Position numbers and translations under genes: made by a program. A stretch of DNA of 64,000 nt, taken from Eulemur rufifrons (Eukaryota; Chordata; Mammalia; Primates; Lemuridae). Each line of letters starts with the position of its first letter. The first letter of the stretch is position 1. Below are positions 45,365-64,000 of the stretch, in pieces. The notes beneath the pieces were generated by a model, which did not search any database, was not told where the DNA came from, and worked only from the letters and a program-made list of their open reading frames with translations. The stretch covers positions 15,441,501-15,505,500 of the forward strand of contig NC_090995.1 in assembly GCF_041146395.1 (NCBI RefSeq). The letters run 5' to 3'.

Positions 45365-46110
45365 AAGAGAAAACATCACTACAGAGCCCATGGACATTAA
45401 AACTGTTAATATGATAAAGGAATATTACACTGTTAACAACTTCCTGCCCACAGATTTGCCTGATCTGGATGAAATGGACCAATTCCTTGAAAGCTATGGC
45501 CTGCCAAAACTCACAGAAAAAGAAACAGGCAATATAAATAGGCTTCTATTTATTAACAAAATGGAATCAGTGATTAACTTCCAACACAGAAAGCACCAGG
45601 CCCAGATGGGTTCACTGGTGAATTCTACCAGACATTTAAGTAAGAAATTATACCAATTCTCGTCAACCTCTCTACAAGATGGAAGGAATTACCCTAATAC
45701 CAAAGCCAGACAAAGACATGACAAGAAAGAAAACTACATACTGCTATCTCCCATAAACGCAGATGTGAAAATTCTCAACAAAATTTTAGCAAATTGAATC
45801 CAACAATGTATAAAAATAATTATACAACGTAGCCAAGTGGGATTTATCCCAGGTACGCACGTCTGGTTCAACATTTAAAAATCAATTAATGTAATGTACT
45901 ATACAAACAGGCTAAAGAAGAAAAATCACACGATCATATCAATAGATACAGAAAAAGCATTTGACAACATCCAAAAGTGATTCATGATTAAAAATCTCAG
46001 TAAACTAGTGATAGACGGGAGTTTCCTCAACCTGATAAAGAGCATCTAGAAAAATCCTACAGCTGACATCATCCGTAACGGTGAGACACCAGGAACTAGC
46101 TGTAGCCACT
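45365..46110 (+). mobile_element. L1 ORF2 fragment (reverse transcriptase region), broken
   Basis: AGGCCCAGATGGGTTCACTG, GAATTCTACCAGACATTTAA, AATACCAAAGCCAGACAAAG and GGGATTTATCCCAGGTACGC are L1 ORF2 text. The frame has stops and indels, so it is inactive. The 135-codon open frame here is part of it and not a gene. Confidence 0.8.
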
Positions 46111-47387
46111 GCCCAATTGCCACCAAGGAATCGTGCCCAAGCGTCTTATAAAACTAATATTTCTCCTCTGAAGGATGATTTTTGCAGAAGTAAATGTTAG
46201 GATCCTGGAAACCAGGTTTATGGTTATCCAAAGAAAGAATTCAGATTGACAAAATTTTCACTAGTCTGAATATATACAAAAATTTTATAGTTTTCTAAGA
46301 AACTTTCTCTCTGCCCAACAGAACAAGTTGACAGTCAAATAGAAAATCTTAGAGCAAAGTTGTTGAGGTCCCTGTAAACCATACGGTAAAATGCGAGGGG
46401 AAGGCGAACTGGCCGAGTGGGTGTGGCTGTTAAATTCGTATCTGCTCTTAGGTGACAGCCTGTGCCAGCCACTGCTGGCTTCAGGCATTTCACAAGCTGA
46501 TTGTGAAACAGAGCTATCATGAAAAATTAAATAGATGCAATTGAATAAATTATGTTAAAAACAGAGGTAATAAGTACTCAAAATTAGCCACTTCCTAATT
46601 ATTTTGCTACATTTTATTACAGGAGCTCCTGAGGTTATTAACTGCCACTGTGTGGTGGGAACACTGGGCAAAGCTCAGGCTGGATTCGGCCCCAGCAGGA
46701 GACCACACAGCATGAAAACCAGCAAACGCTACAAATTGCGCCCCCCTCCCCAAAGCCGGCTGTTAAATATTTGCCAGCCCACCACTGTTGATGATCATGG
46801 GAAACTTTAAAATTGAGACATAATTTGAGTTCGAGTGTTTGTGATTTATATTAGAAAAGTAACCGAATGGCTCTGAATTTAAGCGCCGTGTAAGGGTTCA
46901 GGCAGAAAAGAACAAACTCAAAGGGTTTGAATAATGAGTTTAATAAAGGCACCATTTACAGAAGTGTGGGCAGGTTGAGTCAGGGCATCCACAGGGACGG
47001 TGACGTCCCCAGGGACCAGGAGCAGCATGAACTCATGACAACCTCCAGCCGTGCGTGGGCAGGGGAGGGCGGGCGCCCGCCTGGGGCCTGTGAGGACGGG
47101 AACTGGGGCAGAGTCGCTGCTCAGCGTGGCCTGGAGGCAGCCGCCCCGGAACCGCCACTGGGGGGGAGAGCAGGGACGGGGGAGACAGAGGCCGTCCTCC
47201 CTCCATCAGTGGTTCCACTTGGCCACCGGCGACCCACGGGCACGGGAGCCTTGGGGAGCAGGTGGTGAGAGCCAGGGGAGCGCAGAGCGGGGCGCACAGT
47301 TGGTGTGACGGAGACTCAACAGCCGCCCAAGGACTTTTGGGAGTCGGTACAGTAGGACCGAGCAGGGGCTCATTTATTTTTCTTTCT
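46111..47387. other. FRAS1-ANXA3 intergenic sequence, nothing recognised
   Basis: AT-rich to 46900, then GC-rich to 47340. No exon or repeat family was identified. Confidence 0.4.
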
Positions 47388-47751
<364 letters not shown>

Positions 47752-48050
47752 TAAAGGAGACATTTTGATGCTGGTTTTTAACAACTTATGGAGATTATTC
47801 CAGAGATTGGGATTCTAATAAACTTTTATAACTTGCTGATTAGTCTTGGAACTTCATAGCCCTAAACCAAAATAAGCCTCAGGATAAAATTCTCCTAGCT
47901 TTTTTAGAGAGAGTTGCAGCATGGATTTGTTTTGTTGTATTAATCCAGTGATGAAATTTTTCATGACACACATTAAATCTAGGTTATATGAACTTGGGAT
48001 TATTATTTTTTTTTTTTAAATATTTTTAAGCAACGTCAAATTGTGCTTGG

Positions 48051-48404
<354 letters not shown>

Positions 48405-48639
48405 TCAAAGATTGGAAATTCTGACATTCATGTAAAACTTTCAAAGAAAATTGTCCAGGACAACTATCTCATGGGCTGTTACAGGGACTGAATGAGGCAG
48501 AGGGCAGAGGCGTCATCGCTCGTGGCTGGGGCCCTGCCAGACATTCCCCCACACGGCACTTGATGCTGTTCCTAGAATTCTACTGGGCTGTCAGCTCCTC
48601 TCAGTCTGCATTCCAAAGGGCTCTAGTTGGAGTTCTCTC

Positions 48640-49050
48640 TGGCTTATTTCGGGACAGAATCTCTATTACACATTATGGTATTTTTTTTCTTAATCCTCAG
48701 CCATACAAAGAATGACATAATAGCTTTTGCAGCAACTTGGGTGGAACTGGAGACCATTATCCTAAGTGAAGTATCTCAAGAATGGAAAACCCAACACCGT
48801 ACGTTCTTACTAATAAGCGGGAGCTAAGCGATGGGCACACGTGGGCACAAAGAGACGTAAAGGACATTGGAAACCAAGAAGTGGGGAGTGAGGGATAAAA
48901 ACTTACCCATCGGGTACCATGAACACTGTTCTGGTGATGGGCGCAGTGAAAGCCCCGACTTCTGAGTTATACAATGTATCCGTGTAACAAAAACATTTGT
49001 ATCTCTTTAATATGTTGAAATAAAAAGAACAACAAAAAATCTTGTTGACC
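48640..49050 (+). mobile_element. L1 3' end (3' UTR)
   Basis: TTGCAGCAACTTGGGTGGAA, TAAGTGAAGTATCTCAAGAA, TGGAAAACCCAACACCGTAC and TTTAATATGTTGAAATAAAA are the same L1 3' end as at 62.3-62.6 kb. Confidence 0.75.
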
Positions 49051-49548
49051 AATTTTTAAAAACAAACATGCAACGATGCAGCGTGGACTCTTAGAGGGTA
49101 TAGCAAACATATTCTAGCCGTGTATCTCTTCTGGTTTATTTGTTGATACACACACGCTGTCCTGTTTTGAGTCTCAACGCTATGATGTCATGGAAATGAG
49201 AAATAAAGGGGGAAAAAAGCCAAAAAAAAAAAAAAAAAAACCCGCAGCCCCACAATCTTTTATTCTCGCTCCCACTTCTGAGGGTCAGATGTTAGTGTCT
49301 GGGGTTACCTTGGGCGGCTGTCCTGTCTCACACTTGCAATGGGATGATTTCTGGGGCTGGAATCGTGTGAAGGCGTGTTGCGTGTTCATTCGTATGTCTG
49401 GTGTGTGCTTTAGGGAGAAACATCTGGGCTTCTCCAACAACTCTCCCTGTCTCTACGTGCTCTGGTCACATGGCTCCTGCAGCCGGCGGTGACAGCGTCA
49501 TGAGACGTCGGACACGGTGGCTCGGAGCCCCCAACGCTGACAGTCCCG

Positions 49549-50040
49549 TGTGGGGACTCCTGGCCGGCAGATGACTTTGGTCAGATGGACACATTGTCAG
49601 GCTTGTTCCAGGTGGGAACTCGAAAAGCAAAGCGTGTACGGGCAAGCGGAACGCGGTAAATGGAAAACTGAGGTTTGGGAATCAGTAGCCCCAGGGGTCT
49701 GGGGGGGTCTGGAGAGTCCCCGAGTCCCCCGAGGCTGTGAGCCTGACAGACACCTGCAGGCACCGCATTCCCGTCCCCCTGAAAAGGACGAAGCTGCCCC
49801 CCCATCTCTGCAGGACAACACTGACCCGGGGTCCCAGAAACCGGTTGTTAAACAACAATTTTTATTTCTGGCCCAGAGACTCGCCCCCCGCCCCCCAGAA
49901 ACCCCCTGTAACACCCAGGGTTCTCCCCTCCCTCGGGGCGGACGCTTTTTCGCCTCCCCCCATCTGCACCCGGATGCTCAAAGTAAACAGCGTTTTGCTG
50001 CACGTGAGGCTTCGTGTGTCTCTGGGCTGCGGACCCCACA
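49549..50040 (+). mobile_element. ERV solo LTR next to the E-box array
   Basis: 492 bp with inverted termini TGTGGGG...CCCCACA. It holds GATGCTCAAAGTAAACAGCG and GCTGCACGTGAGGCTTCGTG, the latter including a CACGTG. It aligns with the LTR at 44.25-44.72 kb. I saw no matching target-site duplication. No viral genes are present. Confidence 0.65.
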
Positions 50041-50229
50041 CTCAGGGAGCCTGGTCCTGGGGCTCGTCAGCCCTCAGCACACTGAATTCCAAGGTCACTG
50101 TGGTCCTTCCCACCAGGCCATTGGGAATTCGGACACAAGGTTTCTTAGGAATCGTTCCTGCTTCCAGCACGTGGAGTTGCAGCCCTGGTGCTGGGACCAC
50201 AAGGACACAGGTGGAGAGACGCGCAGAGC

Positions 50230-51745
50230 GAGGCATGTAGGGGGCATGTAGGAGGCGTGTGGGGGGCATGTGGGGGCGTGTAGGAGGCGTGTGGGGGGCG
50301 CGTGGGGGACACGTGGGGGGCACGTGGGGGGCACGTGGGGGGCATGTGGGGGGCACGTGGGGGCACGTGGGGGGGCACGTGGGGGCCGTGTAGGGGGGCA
50401 CGTGGGGGGCACGTGGGGGGGCACGTGGGGGCGTGTGGGGGCACGTGGGGGCGTGTGGGGGCGTGTGGGGGGCACGTGGGGGGGCACGTGGGGGCGTGGG
50501 GGGGCACGTGGGGGGCGTGTGGGGGCGTGTGGGGGGCACGTGGGGGCGTGTGGGGGGCACGTGGGGGGCACGTGGGGGGCACGTGGGGGGCACGTGGGGG
50601 GCACATGGGGGGGCACGTGGGGGGCACGTGGGGGGACACGTGGGGGGCACGTGGGGGCCGTGTAGGGGGGCATGTAGGGGGCACGTGGGGGGCACGTGGG
50701 GGGCGTGTGGGGGCCGTGTAGGGGGCACGTGGGGGGCGTGTGGGGGCCGTGTAGGGGGGGCACGTGGGGGGCACGTGGGGGGCGTGTGGGGGCCGTGTAG
50801 GGGGCACGTGGGGGGCGTGTGGGGGCCGTGTAGGGGGCACGTGGGGGGCGTGTGGGGGCCGTGTAGGGGGGCACGTGGGGGGCACGTGGGGGCACGTGGG
50901 GGGGGGCACGTGGGGGGGCACGTGGGGGGCACGTGGGGGCACGTGGGGGGGCACGTGGGGGGGCACGTGGGGGGGCACGTGGGGGGGCACGTGGGGGGCA
51001 CGTGGGGGGCACGTGGGGGGCACGTGGGGGGGCACGTGGGGGGGCACGTGGGGGGCACGTGGGGGGCACGTGGGGGGCACGTGGGGGCCGTGTAGGGGGG
51101 CACGTGGGGGGCACGTGGGGGGCACGTGGGGGCACGTGGGGGCCGTGTAGGGGGGCACGTGGGGGGCACGTGGGGGGCACGTGGGGGGCACGTGGGGGCC
51201 GTGTAGGGGGGCACGTGGGGGGCACGTGGGGGACACGTGGGGGGCACGTGGGGGCCGTGTAGGGGGGCACGTGGGGGCCGTGTAGGGGGGCACGTGGGGG
51301 GCACGTGGGGGGCACGTGGGGGGCACGTGGGGAGGCACGTGGGGAGGCACGTGGGGGGCACGTGGGGGCCGTGTAGGGGGGCACGTGGGGGGGCACGTGG
51401 GGGGGCACGTGGGGGCCGTGTAGGGGGGCACGTGGGGGGCACGTGGGGGCCGTGTAGGGGGCACGTGGGGGGCCGTGTAGGGGGGCACGTGGGGGGCACG
51501 TGGGGGCCGTGTAGGGGGCACGTGGGGGGCCGTGTAGGGGGGCACGTGGGGGGCACGTGGGGGGCACGTGGGGGGCACGTGGGGGGGCACGTGGGGGGGG
51601 CACGTGGGGGGGCCACGGGGGGGCCACGGGGGGGGCACGGGGGGGGCCACGGGGGGGGCCACGTGGGGGGGCCACGTGGGGAGGCACGTGGGGGGGCACG
51701 TGGGGGGCACGTGGGGGGCACGTAGGGGACACGTAGGGGGCACGG
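50230..51745. repeat. G-rich minisatellite carrying about 88 CACGTG E-boxes
   Basis: About 1.5 kb of a 10-14 bp unit, GCACGTGGGGGG, with variable G-run length (4-8). By eye I count about 88 CACGTG palindromes. A second unit type, GGGGGCCGTGTAGGGGGG, is interspersed at roughly 35-100 bp spacing, mostly from 50650 onward. The left edge uses variants GCATGTAGGG and GCGTGTGGG; the right edge decays to GGCCACGGGG. The plus strand is G-rich and the FRAS1/ANXA3 strand C-rich. It lies about 1.3 kb past the FRAS1 poly(A) signal and about 7 kb upstream of ANXA3 exon 1. Confidence 0.95.
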
Positions 51746-52352
51746 AGCTCCCACGCCCTCCCTGGGTCCACCGACCCCCGGCAGCCCCGCTGTTCAGCCG
51801 TCTGGAAGCTCCCACATTGGAGTGTCTTGGTATGAGGTTCAGACACACAAAACTACTGCTATTGGACTATTAACCTACAAAATCACCAATTTCACGTAGT
51901 TGAACCTAATAACATTCCAGATACAGCCTCCCCCTCCCCCTCCCTGGCCCTTTCCTCACAGTCCTGGGGAAACGCACCAGGGCGTAGAGGCTGCGCTGAG
52001 GGACAATTGCAGGAAAGAACTGTGAGGATGGGAAGTTCACTTGGAGCTCCCGGCAGCCTCTCGGGAACTTCCAGGCTTGGTTGTGGAGCCCCTTTCCCAG
52101 ATTTTATAAAAACATGTTTTGAGTCGTGCTGAGTTTGCAAATGTGCCAACAGGGGCCTGCTGGTCACGGTCTGTGGCATGTTTTGTTAGTTTTCCCAAAG
52201 GGCACACAGATGCACAGGCTCGCAGAATGCTGGGACCGGCCGGGCTTAGTGCCGTTCTGGCTCCGCCATTTTCCCCTTTTCACGCCAATAAATTCTAATT
52301 TAGGGCTTTGGTCGTCTCCAGGGTGAGTTATGGACGCTTAACAGATACATGA
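51746..52352. other. FRAS1-ANXA3 intergenic sequence, nothing recognised
   Basis: About 600 bp between the E-box array and an Alu. No recognisable element was seen. Confidence 0.4.
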
Positions 52353-52878
<526 letters not shown>

Positions 52879-53055
52879 TCAGCATGTTGCTCTCAGCATA
52901 GTTAACGTGTGTCTCAGGCTCACCACTAGAGGGGTTTTCTCCAAAAATCTGCCTCAAATTTTAGCATGATTTTACTCTTTCAATGGCAACATCTATGTTA
53001 ATGAGATGAATAACCTAAAAGGAACACAGCAACACAAAAAACAACCAGACCGTCA

Positions 53056-53061
53056 TTTATT
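53056..53061 (-). terminator. FRAS1: Candidate FRAS1 poly(A) signal (AATAAA)
   Basis: AATAAA on the gene strand, within ATTTTATTAATAAATGACGG, about 2.7 kb past the FRAS1 stop. It is the first strong signal at the end of the SINE-free interval. Confidence 0.5.
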
Positions 53062-55415
53062 AATAAAATTTATGTAGTGGCATATCCTATTGAAGAAATC
53101 AGAAATTCATAACACACAAATTCGTACTGGAAATACAAACATCATTTGAGAGTCAGGAAGTCAGGCTGAGAGCACCACGAACGTTTTCCTCAGTCTGAGC
53201 AGGTGTGTAACACCCAGGAGTAACAGGTACCCGTGAGAGACTGAGACGAGTATCGTAAGATTGTGTAAACACATCCCAACACCATTTCCCAGTTAATCTG
53301 TACGAGTCCTCCAGGGGCCCGGGGTCCAACCCAAGGGCGGCAAAGCAGAAACGGGGCAGGACATTCTTCCTTGTCACCTTCGCAGCCAGCACACGACAGC
53401 AAGTAGCCGCCGCGGAGCGTTTTGTCTGAATGACATAAAAGGTTAGCAGACACACGCAGGCACTGGTGAGCGAGTTCGGGAAACGGGAAGCAGAGCTTTG
53501 GCTGAAACATAACCCACACGAGGCAGCAAGGTATCTGCTCCCTCAGATGAATTATACAATAAATGAACTGGACAATTCTAGGTCACAGGGTAAATCTCGT
53601 CCCTGCGTCTCCTGCCACCTTCTATAGCAGGTCTGCGTCCTCCAGGGACGTGCAGGCCCTGAGTCACCTACGTGCAGGGGGGAAGGGCAGACAGAGAGGG
53701 ACACGGGGACACGGCGAGGGCTCTCCTGTCTCTCTGGGTCGGGCTCACCAGCCCGCCGGCCACAAGACACTGGTCTGCACGTCACGAAGCCGACACGGTT
53801 CTGCCCGGAACCAACCGCCAGAGCCGGTCGTACGCCGCACCCGGCCGGTCAGCAGTTTCAGACTCTGGGGTCCCCCGAATTCATCCTCCCCTGAAAACTC
53901 TACACTCATCTCCGAACCCTAAATCAGACCTTCCTCTGAATCTCCGTCCGGTTCTGGAGCAGATTCACGGTCTCGCCTCCAGCTGATACGTTGTGACCAC
54001 TTTTCGTTCATGCCTCGTTAGGGCCAGGTTCCTGCCCACGTCAAGCGGGGCTTCTTTGTGCCACGTGTAAGATTATTTCACAGTCCAAGTAGGGGAGATG
54101 ATTTTTCCCCTCTACCTGCTCTTGTGACATCCCGCCTCGCTCTCACCTCCTCTTGCTAAATTCATTCCCCGTTACTCGCCCGTCCCACCATGCACCCTCT
54201 CAGCACGCGACCTGGGGTGCTCACACCCGCAAGGCACCGCAGGACAGCGGCAGGCGCAAGGAGCTCGGGGGCCGGGACAGTTGCCTGTGACCTTCACGGT
54301 TCACTGTTCCGGCTTTCAGTGCCGAAGTGTCATCAGTCTGGGACGTTCTCAAAGAGCCCGAGTCATTCTCAGACATCACGCAACGCGAACGCTCCGTTCC
54401 TGGCTGGGTGGTCACGGTGCGCCGTGAGCAAGGACGAGAACGGGCCTCCAGCCCTACACACCGCGGCATCCTGCTCGCGCTCCCGCCGGCAAGGCAGACA
54501 CAGGAGAGAAACGCCAGCAAGCCATGTGCACACCACACAAAACCCTTATGCTGATATCTGAACACTGAATTATCTTAAAGCCACGTGTCTATGGCCTTGT
54601 CATGTGCTGATGTGGTAAAAATAATTGCCGGAGCTACCAGAAAAGAACCCCCAGGAGAGAAATCCCCGACAAACTGCGCCAGGAGCAGGCCTGCATCTGC
54701 CGGGTGACAAACAGCGACGAGAACCGGCGTGCATTTGCTCGCTCCGATTCCCGGCCTGGCTTTTTGCTAACCTACTTTGTTCCACTGAATCACTCGCGTT
54801 CCTGAAACACAAACAAAATAAAGGCCGGCGGCTGCCAAAGCTCGAGGGCTTGCCTTTGTGGGACTGGCAAAGCCTGACGCGGCAGGCAAGTGCGCTGGGG
54901 GTCGAGCAGCCACGGCGACGCTGAACAAAACGGCCACGGTGATCGAGGCTTCGCAGCTTCCTCGTCAGGGAGAAGCATCTCCGCGAGGCGCGGGCCAGCC
55001 GTGAGCAAAGACGTTTCCCGGGCCTGGGCCGACGCCTCACTCACGTGCTCTGAGAGCTTCCCAGCCCCCCATTCCTGGGTTTCTGTCCCCCGCTTTGTAA
55101 GGGGGAGCCCTCCGTGCCGGGGCCTGGCAGCAGGGCCGGAGGTTTCCGCCACGATTGCAGAGACGAATCTTTCGCTCTGTGGCAGCTAAAGACGCCGACG
55201 TCCCCGGGTGAGACGGGCTCTGGGAAGCAAAGCTCGGTCAGAGCAGCCTGGACCTCAGGGTGTCAGACGGAGGCCAGGGGCCACTATGGACGGGGTGCTA
55301 ATGAGCAGAATTTTTAAAGGAATCTGGGTGTCAGCAATTCATGCTCCACCGCCCAGACACCCGGGAGAAGCCCGAGGAGGAGAAAGCCGGGTGGGAGAGG
55401 AAGCTGAGAGCCCCG

Positions 55416-55477
55416 CAGCCCCCTGGCTCCCCGAGACCGCCGTGCGCAGCCCCCTGGCTCCCCGAGACCGCCGTGCG
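55416..55477. repeat. 31-bp exact tandem duplication in FRAS1 3' UTR
   Basis: Two identical 31-bp units (55416-55446, 55447-55477) beginning CAGCCCCCTGGCTCCCCGAG and ending GCCGTGCG. Confidence 0.9.
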
Positions 55478-55779
55478 CGGCCCCCTCGCCTGCCCTGGTG
55501 CTGAAACGGCCGGTCTCCGCCATCACCCTGAGCGAGGAGCAGGCACAGCTGCTGCGGCTCCGGAAAGGGACTACGGAAACCGTCCTGCCCCGGAGCTCAG
55601 GGGCCCCGCGGTTCTCTGCGTCACGAGGTGGCTCGGCGGACGGGCGACGCGTGTGGTGTGTGCCGGCGCCGCCCGGAGCCCAGGTTTTCCCTTTTTGATC
55701 TGCGAGATTATAAAAATACCAGTATTCCCCCCCGTGTTATAAAAATGACTTTAGAAAAAACTGCACACGAGTCTCCCCG

Positions 55780-64000
<8,221 letters not shown>

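Larger units (their letters stand above)
53040..55779 (-). other. FRAS1: FRAS1 3' UTR (estimated, about 2.7 kb)
   Basis: The interval between the stop and a canonical AATAAA contains no Alu or L1, in contrast to its surroundings, as expected for a constrained UTR. A long 3' UTR fits what is known of FRAS1. It includes a 31-bp tandem duplication (55416-55446 and 55447-55477). Open frames on either strand here are short and unremarkable. Confidence 0.55.

Noticed and set aside
45390..45797. 135-codon open frame that could be called a gene
   Set aside because: It is L1 ORF2 reverse-transcriptase-region sequence with frame breaks on both sides.
50042..51848. Three overlapping minus-strand open frames of 567-583 codons rich in Pro, Arg, Ala and His
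   Set aside because: They are translations of the CACGTG/CCCCCC minisatellite, which lacks stop codons in all frames; no start context, domain or homology supports a protein.

Overview
This is nuclear DNA from a primate, most likely a lemur (strepsirrhine). About two dozen Alu-type SINEs carry a middle region with GAAAGAAATTATATGGACAG and TATATAGAAAAAATTAGCC and a right-monomer end reading CTCTAGCCCGGGCAACAGAG, which I recognise as the lemur form of Alu. Two vertebrate genes with canonical GT-AG introns are also present. The species assignment is an inference from these repeats. | Both genes lie on the minus strand, head to tail, as in the human FRAS1-ANXA3 neighbourhood (human 4q21). Reading down the minus strand from position 64000: the last six coding exons of FRAS1 (63841 down to 55780), a 3' UTR of about 2.7 kb to a poly(A) signal near 53056, a repeat-rich intergenic interval (about 53.0-43.1 kb), a CpG-rich ANXA3 promoter with a probable non-coding exon 1 ending at 43026, and then all 12 coding exons of ANXA3 (39748 down to 5007). 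The joined ANXA3 exons give exactly 972 nt (323 codons plus stop), the usual length of annexin A3, with no frameshift or stop. Positions 1-4700 lie downstream of ANXA3 and hold a GC-rich, CpG-island-like segment and several short tandem arrays. | Everything else is repeats: Alu, L1, L2, MIR and LTR fragments, plus an unusual density of GC-rich tandem repeats. The most striking is a 1.5 kb G-rich array (50.23-51.75 kb) holding nearly 90 copies of the palindromic E-box CACGTG between FRAS1 and ANXA3. Others are a C-rich array with repeated GCGGCCGC cores directly upstream of ANXA3 exon 1 (43.1-44.0 kb), a second array on the other side of that exon (42.8-43.0 kb), a 20-bp array beside a probable LTR end in an ANXA3 intron (17.3-17.8 kb), an array inside a MaLR LTR (6.96-7.29 kb), a 27-bp array 18 bp from an ANXA3 splice donor (12.2-12.3 kb), and an 800-bp TG/TC microsatellite (14.47-15.26 kb). 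High GC, many minisatellites and small TTAGGG-like tracts suggest a recombinationally hot, possibly near-telomeric setting. | FRAS1 is a giant basement-membrane protein and ANXA3 a calcium-dependent membrane-binding protein. They are neighbours but are not known to act in one pathway. No bacterial-type systems, CRISPR arrays, tRNA or rRNA genes were seen.
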